Below are positions 1 through 6,856 of a stretch of 64,000 bases of DNA, piece by piece; position 1 is the stretch's first letter, and every line of letters starts with the position of its first letter. Where the stretch lies: the NCBI RefSeq assembly GCF_009796765.1, contig NZ_CP047023.1, positions 372,001 through 436,000 of the forward strand, written 5' to 3'. Below the pieces are notes generated by a model. The model was not told the origin of the DNA and ran no database searches. It worked only from the letters and a program-made list of their open reading frames with translations. The translations under genes and the position numbers were made by a program. Source of the stretch: Paraglaciecola sp. L3A3. Lineage in GTDB: Bacteria; Pseudomonadota; Gammaproteobacteria; Enterobacterales; Alteromonadaceae.

Positions 1-2
1 GG

Positions 3-215
3 TTATTGTTGGTTGAAGAGGCAGTCAGTCAGTTGCAAGGCGCAGATAACAGTAGCCAGCCAATACTAGGTATGCAATTTAACTCAGAATGGGAAAACTC
101 TCGTAAAGGTGCCGTAGGGTTAATCATGGAATATGTTAAACAATCACTCAAACCCACTGTGGCTTATCCTCATGTTTTGCTGCTTTTATTGTGCCTAGTC
201 ATGATGTTTTTGTAA
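3..215 (+). CDS. C-terminal end of an unrecognised protein (partial)
   Basis: The frame is open from the window edge, so this is most likely the tail of a gene beginning outside the window, not a 69-residue gene starting at the TTG at 6. The last 20 residues are strongly hydrophobic (PHVLLLLLCLVMMFL at the very end), suggesting a C-terminal membrane anchor. I recognise no family. It lies just upstream of the toxin island, separated by about 280 bases without a gene. Coding status is only moderately supported. Confidence 0.4.
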   Translation, partial: LLLVEEAVSQLQGADNSSQPILGMQFNSEWENSRKGAVGLIMEYVKQSLKPTVAYPHVLLLLLCLVMMFL

Positions 216-494
216 TATCGCGCAATTAGATGACGACTCTAAATAGGCTACTTTAACTGCATAGTGGACATCCGAGTTGGAAAAATCACTAGCTCTACCG
301 TGATCAATAATGTCATCTTTTACTTGCTGTTGTGCACTAGTTGATACCCTAAGTTATTTGCTTATTTGCTTATTTGCCATGCTGTTTATTATTAAGTTCG
401 GTTATTAATTTGATATACATTTCATGCTCGTGGCTTGTTAATTTTTTAATAATCGAGCGAAGATTTTCTATGATCACAGGGACAGTTATCTTAA
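216..494. other. Gene-free stretch before the toxin island
   Basis: No ORF of note. It contains three exact copies of the 8-mer TTATTTGC in tandem (354-377). At 479-494 lies GGGACAGTTATCTTAA, which in my memory resembles another class of transposase-associated repeat seen in marine gammaproteobacteria. Directly after it, from about 495, recognisable Rhs-core coding sequence begins. No promoter is evident for the fragment that follows. Confidence 0.4.
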
Positions 495-542
495 CTTAGT
501 AACCTCACTCTTAGCACCACCCGAGGCTACACAGGCCATGAA

Positions 543-1391
543 ATGTTAGATGAAAGTGGCCTTATTCATATGAATGGTCGGGTCTACGACCCTGTAGCAG
601 GAAGATTCTTAAGTGCGGATATTTACATTCAAGCGCCTACCAATACTCAAAGCTATAATCGCTATAGTTATGTGCTGAATAATCCGTTGAGTTTTGTAGA
701 TCCTAGTGGGTATACGGCTGAAACGAATGAACCCGTTTGTGGTGCAAGTGAAGGGTGCATTGTAGTTACTGGCTCAAGGCAAGAGCAAATTAGACATGAA
801 TTGGATGTACAAAACGCATTAGCTGATTATTATAATAGGATGGATCGTGGAGAAAGCACTTCAGGCAGTCCGATGGATTTTATTCAATATGATTATGGTG
901 GTGTAACTAAGTTTAACCCTAGAACTGGTGGGGTAGACTTGGTATTTCGCGAAAATATGACAACACTTAATCGAAAAGTAGGTAAACAAACTCGAAATAT
1001 ACTGGGTAAATATAAAAAGGGTAAGTTTAGATTTGGTAAAGGTGAAAAAATGACCTACGCGCAAGCTGTATGGTTATGGCGCTATGGTGGGGGTAGAGGA
1101 GTGGTTCTAGATGGTAACAACTATTCAAATAACAATATATATACTAAGACAGGGTTAGTTTCTCTAGTAACGGCTGTGGACGTTTATTGGCATCCTTACG
1201 GAGATGCAACTAAAGTTTTCGGGAGTGAGAATTTTTCGAATGGTAGGCTTGTTGGTACAAGTACCTACGACTTTGATTTTAAATCCTCTGGTCCCGTTAA
1301 TCTTTTATTTAGAAATCCGCTTAATCAAGCTGCTATTTATGAACATGGGGCGGGAATGCCATTTGATATAGGCTTCAAATATGATTACTAA
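543..1391 (+). CDS. Orphan Rhs-core fragment with C-terminal toxin domain (copy 1)
   Basis: Residues 1-57 are the end of an Rhs-repeat-associated core ([15 protein letters not shown], then the [19 protein letters not shown] stretch). About 225 residues of variable C-terminal domain follow. Rhs homology extends upstream of the ATG in the same frame ([10 protein letters not shown]) to about 495, where it meets an in-frame stop at 492-494, so the gene is a 5'-truncated fragment. The toxin-like part has a W-x-W-R-Y-G-G-G-R motif and a Tyr-Asp-Phe near the end. It is closely similar to the tail of the protein at 2538-4283. A membrane-anchored putative immunity gene overlaps its stop codon. Expression without its own N-terminus is doubtful; it may be a silent cassette. 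Confidence 0.75.
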   Translation: MLDESGLIHMNGRVYDPVAGRFLSADIYIQAPTNTQSYNRYSYVLNNPLSFVDPSGYTAETNEPVCGASEGCIVVTGSRQEQIRHELDVQNALADYYNRMDRGESTSGSPMDFIQYDYGGVTKFNPRTGGVDLVFRENMTTLNRKVGKQTRNILGKYKKGKFRFGKGEKMTYAQAVWLWRYGGGRGVVLDGNNYSNNNIYTKTGLVSLVTAVDVYWHPYGDATKVFGSENFSNGRLVGTSTYDFDFKSSGPVNLLFRNPLNQAAIYEHGAGMPFDIGFKYDY

Positions 1392-1965
1392 ATTTGGAAA
1401 TAAGTATTTTTTATTTCTTGTGATTATAGTAACAGGAATGTGTTTCTATTTTTTTAGTGGATTGCCCAGAGGTTATTCTTACTTAGATTATTCGTCTTAT
1501 GTGAATAGAATTGAGCTTAATGACAATACGGTTATTGCGCCTATGGTATTGGATATTGATGATGCAAACGGGTTTATCGTAGGCCTAAAGCTCCCAATTG
1601 ATTATAGAAAGTGTTTTACCGATAGCTCAAGGGAAAGTTATCATGGAGATGTTGAAGTTTTATATCTCCCTGAGTTTTTTATAATATTTAGTGACTCTGG
1701 AAGGGTGTTAAGGTTTAAGAATAAAAGTCAATTTGAGCTGGCACTATCAGAGGAGGGCATACTAGAAGATATTTTCCTCGACTACTCGGCATTTGATATT
1801 TTTTGGGAGCGAATTCCGCAAACAGCAAAATGGGATGATTTTGCTGGACAAGACTGTCCAGAGCCGAAGGAAGGAGAACATGAATATTCACTATCGATAA
1901 TGGCAGATATTGAAAGTGGATTTAGAAATATTGCCGAGTTAAGGAAAATAAAAGGCAAAGAATAA
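1381..1965 (+). CDS. Putative membrane-anchored immunity protein (copy 1)
   Basis: This gene starts inside the last codons of the preceding toxin fragment (11-base overlap), the usual layout of an Rhs toxin and its cognate immunity gene. It has one N-terminal membrane segment (about residues 9-26, [16 protein letters not shown]) and a soluble domain of about 165 residues predicted to face the periplasm. It is clearly homologous to the product at 4296-4883 (shared DYSSY near residue 38, PQTxKWD near the end, and SGFR). The immunity role is inferred from position and pairing; I recognise no named immunity family. A periplasm-facing immunity protein suggests the toxin acts in the periplasm or at the membrane. 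Confidence 0.65.
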   Translation: MITKFGNKYFLFLVIIVTGMCFYFFSGLPRGYSYLDYSSYVNRIELNDNTVIAPMVLDIDDANGFIVGLKLPIDYRKCFTDSSRESYHGDVEVLYLPEFFIIFSDSGRVLRFKNKSQFELALSEEGILEDIFLDYSAFDIFWERIPQTAKWDDFAGQDCPEPKEGEHEYSLSIMADIESGFRNIAELRKIKGKE

Positions 1966-1980
1966 AAGGGGGCAGAGCCG
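1961..1980 (+). repeat. Half copy of RAYT-associated palindromic repeat
   Basis: AATAAAAGGGGGCAGAGCCG, the left half of the repeat seen in full directly downstream, with GGGGGCA in place of GGGGTCA. It overlaps the stop codon of the preceding immunity gene and abuts the full copy at 1982. Confidence 0.8.
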
Positions 1981-1981
1981 T

Positions 1982-2054
1982 AATAAAAGGGGTCAGAGCC
2001 GAATTAAATAGTTCTGGAATGTGTTGAATAAAACGGCTCTGACCCTATTTGATT
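1982..2054 (+). repeat. RAYT-associated palindromic repeat, full short copy A
   Basis: Perfect 12-bp inverted repeat GGGTCAGAGCCG (1990-2001) and CGGCTCTGACCC (2034-2045) separated by 32 bases. The left flank AATAAAAG and right flank CTATTTGATT match the outer ends of the transposase locus at 5931-6797, with the gene replaced by about 17 bases. This looks like a non-autonomous derivative of that element. Confidence 0.85.
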
Positions 2055-2076
2055 TCTTCTATTTGATTTCTTATTA

Positions 2077-2388
2077 CGTGCCAGAGAAGTCAATACTCAA
2101 AATGGCGCACCTTGGTGGAGTAATGGGCCTGCACGTATTTGGCAGGCAGGCAAGCAGACGGTGGATAGCCAGCATAATATGAGTCATGGCATGTTGTTTG
2201 GTAATCAAGTGGTAAGCACCACCCACACCTCTGGCAATGGTTACTATATACAAAAAACTGCAGGCAAATATCAAAACGGCAACCTTAACAGCGAATTACA
2301 ATCGGCTCGTTATTTGTTTAATACCTCAGGTGCGTTAACAACACGAGAAGAGACCCATAATAAAAGGGGTCAGAGCCGAATTAAATAG
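2077..2388 (+). pseudogene. Truncated Rhs fragment (first unit of the tandem duplication)
   Basis: Encodes the same Rhs-repeat segment as the second unit (ending SGALTTREET), then runs into the next palindromic repeat and stops after ten repeat-encoded residues. There is no N-terminal Rhs region and no toxin domain. It is a by-product of the 377-bp duplication and most likely non-functional. Confidence 0.8.
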
Positions 2389-2431
2389 TTCTGGAATGTG
2401 TTGAATAAAACGGCTCTGACCCTATTTGATT
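2359..2431 (+). repeat. RAYT-associated palindromic repeat, full short copy B
   Basis: Inverted arms at 2367-2378 and 2411-2422. The sequence matches copy A and it is part of the 377-bp duplication. The Rhs reading frame downstream opens right after this repeat: an in-frame TGA at 2427-2429 lies inside its right end. Confidence 0.85.
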
Positions 2432-2537
2432 TCTTCTATTTGATTTCTTATTACGTGCCAGAGAAGTCAATACTCAAAATGGCGCACCTTGGTGGAGTAA
2501 TGGGCCTGCACGTATTTGGCAGGCAGGCAAGCAGACG

Positions 2538-4283
2538 GTGGATAGCCAGCATAATATGAGTCATGGCATGTTGTTTGGTAATCAAGTGGTAAGCACCACC
2601 CACACCTCTGGCAATGGTTACTATATACAAAAAACTGCAGGCAAATATCAAAACGGCAACCTTAACAGCGAATTACAATCGGCTCGTTATTTGTTTAATA
2701 CCTCAGGTGCGTTAACAACACGAGAAGAGACCCAAAGTGTCTTAAGCGGCGGGTTTGACTTAAAAGAAAGATTTACATACGACACCCTTAACCGGGTTAA
2801 ATCCAGTCATGTTTACCGCAAAAATACCAATGCAAGCCAGCAGTTAATCAACAGTGCCAATTATCGCTACGATGATTTAGGTAACCTTAACTATCGTTCA
2901 GATAAAGGCGGCACCTTTTATTACAATCAAACCAACGGTGCCAGTGTGCATGGTGTCACTCAAGCCAATGGCCAAACCTACAAATACGATGAATATGGCA
3001 ATGTGACCCAAAAAGGCAATAGCCAGATTAGTTACAACATCTTTAACAAACCCAGCAATATTGATGGCCAACTGTTTTATTACGGCGCTGACCATAAGTG
3101 CTATAAAAAAGTCGATGCAGATGGCACTAAAACCTATTACTTAATGGGTGGCATGTATGAAGAAATTGTCAAAGGCCCCAAAGTCATTCATAACAGCTAT
3201 GTAGATGGGGTGTATTTACTCCAAGAAACCGTCTCTTATGGCTACATGGGCAATACCAAGCGCCGTTATTTACTGCAAGACCATTTAGGCTCCACCTCTG
3301 TCATCACCAATGAATCAGGCTTAATTGAAGAGCGTTTAAGCTTTAATACCTGGGGTGAACGCCGAGCCAGTGATTGGAGTACCAATAGCGTTAGCCTAAA
3401 CGGCCTGACCAGCACCCGCGGCTTTACTGGCCACGAGATGCTAGACGACAGTGGGCTAATTCATATGAATGGCCGGGTATACGACCCCACAGCAGGCCGA
3501 TTCTTAAGTGCTGATATTTTAATCCAAGCCCCTAGCAATACCCAAAGTTATAACCGCTATAGTTATGTGCTGAATAATCCTTTGAGTTATGTCGACCCTA
3601 CTGGGTATGAGAGTGAAGAGAATAGTGAAAACCCTCCAGTATGTAATGCAAGTGAGGGGTGTATAACTGTTACAGGCTCTAGACGAGAGCAAATTAGGCA
3701 TGAGATGGATGTAATGAATGCCTTAGCTGATTATTACAATAAATTAGACCGAGGGGAGGTGACATCAGACTTCCCTACTGATTATGTTTCATATGATTAT
3801 GGGGCAGTAACGAAATTTAACCCCAGAACAGGTTCTGTAGACATTGCTTTCAAACAAAAGATAAGTAGGTTAAATCGAAATGTACGTAGGCAAACTCGAA
3901 ATATGCTGCGTAAATATAAAAAAGGTAAGTTTAGATTTGGCAAAGGGGAAAAGATAACATATGCGCAAGCTGTATGGTTATGGCGCTTTGGTGGGGGGAG
4001 AGGAGTTATTGTCGATAATGACATGTATACAAATAATAACATATTCAGTAAAGTTTCTGGGCTTTCATTAATAACAGCTGCGGGAGACCATTGGAGCCCC
4101 TATGGGGACGCAACTAAAGTTTTTGGTAGTGAGAAGGTTATAAATGGCAGAATGACTCGGAGTACTTATGACTTTGATTTTAAAACTTCAGGTTTTATAA
4201 ATTTAACGATTAGAAACTACTTAAACCAACAGGCAATATACGAGCATGGCGCAGGCACTCCATATGATATTTCTAGTTTTTAA
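2538..4283 (+). CDS. 5'-truncated Rhs protein with C-terminal toxin domain (copy 2)
   Basis: Residues 1-230 hold YD-type Rhs repeats (for example FNTSGALTTREE, YRYDDLGNLNYRSD, YDEYGNVTQKG). Residues about 230-355 are the Rhs-associated core (LLQDHLGSTSVITNE, then [15 protein letters not shown] and the NPLSYVDPTGY end). Residues about 360-581 are the variable toxin part, homologous to copy 1. Rhs coding continues in frame upstream of the GTG at 2538 to a stop at 2427-2429, so the protein lacks the large N-terminal part of a normal Rhs effector (usually well over 1000 residues). The toxin tail keeps [14 protein letters not shown] and STYDFDF near the C-terminus. Whether the fragment is translated is unknown; it may act as a donor of toxin tips for a full Rhs gene elsewhere. 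Confidence 0.8.
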   Translation: MDSQHNMSHGMLFGNQVVSTTHTSGNGYYIQKTAGKYQNGNLNSELQSARYLFNTSGALTTREETQSVLSGGFDLKERFTYDTLNRVKSSHVYRKNTNASQQLINSANYRYDDLGNLNYRSDKGGTFYYNQTNGASVHGVTQANGQTYKYDEYGNVTQKGNSQISYNIFNKPSNIDGQLFYYGADHKCYKKVDADGTKTYYLMGGMYEEIVKGPKVIHNSYVDGVYLLQETVSYGYMGNTKRRYLLQDHLGSTSVITNESGLIEERLSFNTWGERRASDWSTNSVSLNGLTSTRGFTGHEMLDDSGLIHMNGRVYDPTAGRFLSADILIQAPSNTQSYNRYSYVLNNPLSYVDPTGYESEENSENPPVCNASEGCITVTGSRREQIRHEMDVMNALADYYNKLDRGEVTSDFPTDYVSYDYGAVTKFNPRTGSVDIAFKQKISRLNRNVRRQTRNMLRKYKKGKFRFGKGEKITYAQAVWLWRFGGGRGVIVDNDMYTNNNIFSKVSGLSLITAAGDHWSPYGDATKVFGSEKVINGRMTRSTYDFDFKTSGFINLTIRNYLNQQAIYEHGAGTPYDISSF

Positions 4284-4295
4284 TATTGACTATTT

Positions 4296-4883
4296 ATGAC
4301 TAATAGCAACTATAAAAAATGGCTGATTTTATTAGCTACCATTCCTATGATTACTTATTTGATACTTTCGCCCCAGCTGCCAAATGGTTACATATATATT
4401 GATTATTCTTCGTATTTTAATAGTATTGAAAGAGAAGGAGAAGTAATTGTTGCGCCTGTAGTGATAGATATTGACAGTACATCAGATTTTATTGTTGGTA
4501 TAAAGCTCCCTTTAGATTATAGAAACTGCTATAAGAATAAAGAAGATCTTGATATACCTACTCCACTTACAGCACTCGGCGTTTTAAACCTCTCTGAATT
4601 TTTTATTGTTAATACGGAGAGTCATAAGGTTTTAAGATTTAAAGATAAACAAAAATTTGAATCCGCTATGCTTGACTTGGGTATATTAGCGAAAATTGAA
4701 TTAGACTATAGCCAACTAAATAAATTCTGGGAAAATATTCCTCAGACATCTAAATGGGATAGTACCCTTAGTCCTGAGTGTCCACTTATTAAGCAAGGAG
4801 AAAGTGGTTACAAATTTTCAATCGCTGCTGATTTAGATAGTGGGTTTAGAACCATAGAAGAAATTCCTTACTTGAAAGAATAA
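4296..4883 (+). CDS. Putative membrane-anchored immunity protein (copy 2)
   Basis: Starts 12 bases after the toxin fragment. N-terminal membrane segment at about residues 8-25 (KWLILLATIPMITYLIL), then a predicted periplasmic domain. It is a paralogue of the product at 1381-1965, with the same spacing of DYSSY, PxxxDID, LPxDYRxC, FWExIPQTxKWD and SGFR elements. The two toxin/immunity pairs therefore arose by duplication and divergence of a whole module. The immunity function is inferred from linkage and topology. Confidence 0.65.
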   Translation: MTNSNYKKWLILLATIPMITYLILSPQLPNGYIYIDYSSYFNSIEREGEVIVAPVVIDIDSTSDFIVGIKLPLDYRNCYKNKEDLDIPTPLTALGVLNLSEFFIVNTESHKVLRFKDKQKFESAMLDLGILAKIELDYSQLNKFWENIPQTSKWDSTLSPECPLIKQGESGYKFSIAADLDSGFRTIEEIPYLKE

Positions 4884-4895
4884 ATAAGAATCGAT

Positions 4896-5029
4896 AGGGT
4901 CAGAGACTGAGGGATCCCAAATAAAAGGGGTCAGAGCCGAATTAAATAGTTCTGCAAATAAAAGGGGGCAGAGCCGAATTAAATAGTTCTGGAATGTGTT
5001 GAATAAAACGGCTCTGACCCTATTTGATT
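4896..5029 (+). repeat. Cluster of palindromic repeats between toxin modules
   Basis: Three consecutive pieces: a degenerate copy around 4896-4912 (AGGGTCAGAGACTGAGGG), a partial copy at 4920-4954 ending after AGTTCTG, and a full short copy at 4957-5029 with a G in place of the T in its left arm and a right arm CGGCTCTGACCC at 5009-5020. The cluster sits between immunity gene copy 2 and the third toxin remnant, and the remnant's coding frame opens inside it. Confidence 0.8.
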
Positions 5030-5355
5030 CAGGAGGTTATCAAACTGCAGCTCAAATTCTTAACAATACACTTAACTCCCCAAGGCATAAGATGCTTACT
5101 ACAAAGGGCTTTGGCTCTATGCATTTGGCAGGGCAGTCAATTAATTACGGTGCTATTCGAGGAAGGGAGCAGCAGCTGATTGATTATCTAGGTGGTGCGC
5201 TTAGTATTGGTGGTAGTGCTAGAAATAAAATTAATGGAATTGCTGACTTTAACCCTAATAGACCTTTTTATTTTTCTGATGCTATTGCCGAGTTTGGCGC
5301 TCTTCCGGATAATTCGCCTTATAGATTAAGATTTGGTGGTAATTATGGACTTTAA
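4996..5355 (+). pseudogene. Toxin-domain remnant fused to repeat sequence
   Basis: The frame opens at GTG 4996 inside the palindromic repeat; the first 11 residues (through LTLFD) are repeat-encoded. From about residue 12 it reads like the tail of a polymorphic toxin: G-R-E-Q-Q-L-I-D-Y near the middle and G-G-S-A-R-N-K-I-N-G-I after it. I associate that pattern with C-terminal domains of Rhs-type toxins but cannot name the family. No Rhs core precedes it, so the N-terminal part has been lost. It overlaps the start of the next gene, as toxin and immunity genes often do. Confidence 0.6.
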
Positions 5356-5851
5356 GAATATGAAACGTACGAAATATGATATTAATAGAAGCATTTACGA
5401 ATCATTAATTAGTAAATTAAACGACACCTCTGATCCTCAAGTGAAGCGATTGATTGGTTCTTGGACTGTTTCGTTACGTCAGATGGATAGTTGGTTGTCA
5501 GACCCAAAAACAAAAATTAAAAAATCAGCATTGGCAACTGGTTTAGAGCAGGGTCTAATGGATGCTTATTTGATGCTTATTCAAATTAATAATGAAGAAA
5601 GTACTGAAGCATGTCGTATTTTTCTGAGTGTGTGTGAAAATATTGATGAGGCTTTTATACTAAAAAGAAACAACCGAATTAGTAAAATTCTATCTAGAGG
5701 AAAAATTAGAAATGAACAAGATTACTATTTAATTCGCAATAAAATAGATGAGTTATCTTTGTTGTCACCTTCTTCTCACAGTGAAATAGCTTCATATGAT
5801 CAATTATTGTATGAATTTGAAAATAAAAGGGTTCAGAACAACGTTAAATGA
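5345..5851 (+). CDS. Putative immunity protein for the third toxin remnant
   Basis: About 168 residues, soluble, helical-looking, with no signal peptide or membrane segment. ATG 5345 is preferred over the in-frame TTG at 5333; GGTGGT lies just upstream. It overlaps the end of the toxin remnant by 11 bases. Unlike the two immunity proteins upstream it appears cytoplasmic, fitting a toxin with an intracellular target. The last codons run through a repeat-like stretch (AATAAAAGGGTTCAGAACAA from 5822), so the C-terminus may have been altered by an insertion. The family is not recognised and the immunity role is inferred from position. Confidence 0.55.
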   Translation: MDFKNMKRTKYDINRSIYESLISKLNDTSDPQVKRLIGSWTVSLRQMDSWLSDPKTKIKKSALATGLEQGLMDAYLMLIQINNEESTEACRIFLSVCENIDEAFILKRNNRISKILSRGKIRNEQDYYLIRNKIDELSLLSPSSHSEIASYDQLLYEFENKRVQNNVK

Positions 5852-5869
5852 AATTAACTTTTACGCCAG

Positions 5870-5886
5870 CCCGGTTTTCTACCGGG
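5870..5886 (+). other. Short hairpin upstream of the transposase element
   Basis: CCCGGT / ACCGGG stem with a five-base loop, followed by GGAGGT and a start-like ATG with only a few codons (stop shortly after, near another repeat-like stretch AGGGTCAAAGACG). It may be a remnant of another transposase leader. No run of T follows, so it is not a terminator. Confidence 0.35.
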
Positions 5887-5930
5887 AGGTAAAGCATGAA
5901 TCGTCAGGGTCAAAGACGTTGATTTAGTAA

Positions 5931-6030
5931 AAGAATAAAAGGGGTCAGAGCCGAATTAAATGGTCTATATTGTTGAGGTAAAGAATAAAAGGGGTCAGAG
6001 CCGAATTAAATGGTCTATATTGTTGAGGTA
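5931..6030 (+). repeat. Two tandem 50-bp units in the transposase leader
   Basis: Units 5931-5980 and 5981-6030 are identical by eye, each starting AAGAATAAAAGGGGTCAGAG and ending TGTTGAGGTA. They duplicate the left repeat half and part of the leader. Confidence 0.9.
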
Positions 6031-6042
6031 TAGACTTTTTTT
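6013..6042 (+). terminator. Terminator-like hairpin just before the transposase start
   Basis: GTCTATA (6013-6019) pairs with TATAGAC (6029-6035) over a nine-base loop and is followed directly by seven T. It ends a few bases before the AGGAGG ribosome binding site (6048-6053) and ATG 6059. It would attenuate read-through into the transposase gene. Only the second 50-bp unit completes the stem. Confidence 0.6.
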
Positions 6043-6058
6043 GTTTTAGGAGGCATTT

Positions 6059-6769
6059 ATGCCAAGAAAACCTAGGGCTTCAGCGGCAGGTGTGCCAGAG
6101 CATATTATTCAACGAGGTAACAATCGTCAGGTTACTTTTACCAGTGAAGAAGATATGAAGGCTTATGTCACATGGTTGAAGGAATATGCGAAAAAGTATG
6201 AAGTGAACATTCATGCCTGGGTGCTAATGACGAATCATGTGCATTTATTATGCACCCCAATGACAGCAACAGGTATTTCTCAAATGATGCAGTCATTGGG
6301 GCGTATGTATGTGATGTATTTCAATAAAACCTATCTTCGCTCAGGTACATTGTGGGAAGGCCGCTATAGGTCTTGCTTAGTGCAAGAAGAAACCTATCTT
6401 TTACAAGTCTATCGCTATATTGAACTTAACCCCGTTAGGGCCGGTATGGTAGCAGACCCAGCAGACTATACCTGGTCGAGTTATCAATGTAATGCTTTGG
6501 GTAAAAAGAGTGATTTGTTGTCGGCCCATCCATTATATTTGGCTTTAGGATCAAGCAAGGTGAAAAGACAGGAAAGTTATCTTGACCTTTTTAAGTATCA
6601 TGTTGAAGGTAAACTGTTAGATGATATCAGGCAGGCTACGAATAAGGGATTGGCATTAGGCAATGAACATTTTATTGCAGATGTCGAGGCTGTGACAGGT
6701 AAGCGTTTGGTTGAAGGTAAAAGGGGGCGTAGAGTGGGTTGGCGAAAGCCAAAAGAGGGAAAGAGTTAA
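6059..6769 (+). CDS. REP-associated tyrosine transposase (RAYT, Y1/HUH family)
   Basis: 236 residues. The HUH metal-binding motif is at residues 60-62 (T-N-H-V-H-L-L), and a Y1 catalytic tyrosine candidate lies in V-Y-R-Y-I-E-L-N-P-V-R-A (Tyr118 or Tyr120). The N-terminus MPRKPR and the GTLWEGRYRS segment are typical of the RAYT branch of IS200-type transposases. The C-terminal extension is basic (RGRRVGWRKPK). Such enzymes cut single-stranded REP DNA at the foot of the hairpin. Strong AGGAGG ribosome site; a terminator-like hairpin precedes it. The key residues appear intact, so it is probably active. Confidence 0.9.
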   Translation: MPRKPRASAAGVPEHIIQRGNNRQVTFTSEEDMKAYVTWLKEYAKKYEVNIHAWVLMTNHVHLLCTPMTATGISQMMQSLGRMYVMYFNKTYLRSGTLWEGRYRSCLVQEETYLLQVYRYIELNPVRAGMVADPADYTWSSYQCNALGKKSDLLSAHPLYLALGSSKVKRQESYLDLFKYHVEGKLLDDIRQATNKGLALGNEHFIADVEAVTGKRLVEGKRGRRVGWRKPKEGKS

Positions 6770-6856
6770 AATAAAACGGCTCTGACCCTATTTGATTCAC
6801 AATCAATGAGTTACAGTCTAGCGAAACAGCTAGTGTTTCTATGGGATAAAGTATAA

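Larger units (their letters stand above)
1981..2734. repeat. 377-bp tandem duplication (1981-2357 and 2358-2734)
   Basis: The two units are identical as far as I compared them and lie exactly head to tail. Each holds one full palindromic repeat plus about 280 bases of Rhs coding sequence. The second unit continues into the long Rhs ORF, while the first is cut off by the start of the second. Near-identity points to a recent duplication. A read-length or assembly artefact should also be considered. Confidence 0.9.
5931..6797 (+). mobile_element. RAYT (HUH transposase) locus with inverted repeat ends
   Basis: The transposase gene is bracketed by the palindromic repeat halves. GGGTCAGAGCCG occurs twice on the left (5942-5953 and 5992-6003, in a 50-bp tandem duplication) and CGGCTCTGACCC once on the right (6777-6788). 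Outer flanks AATAAAAG and CTATTTGATT equal those of the short copies in the toxin island. REP-associated tyrosine transposases are known to sit among the repeats they act on, so this is the likely source of the nearby repeats. Confidence 0.8.

Noticed and set aside
543..1391. Firm assignment of the Rhs tip as colicin M
   Set aside because: The Asp two residues before the Tyr and the His-Arg pair of colicin M are absent, so only a weak resemblance is claimed.
2074..2651. Two identical 66-residue ORFs on the minus strand
   Set aside because: They are antisense shadows of the duplicated Rhs segment with no ribosome site.
1961..6030. The series of direct repeats could be taken for a CRISPR array
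   Set aside because: Spacing is irregular, the repeat is palindromic with AT-rich flanks, units include halves and tandem copies, and a RAYT gene rather than cas genes is adjacent.
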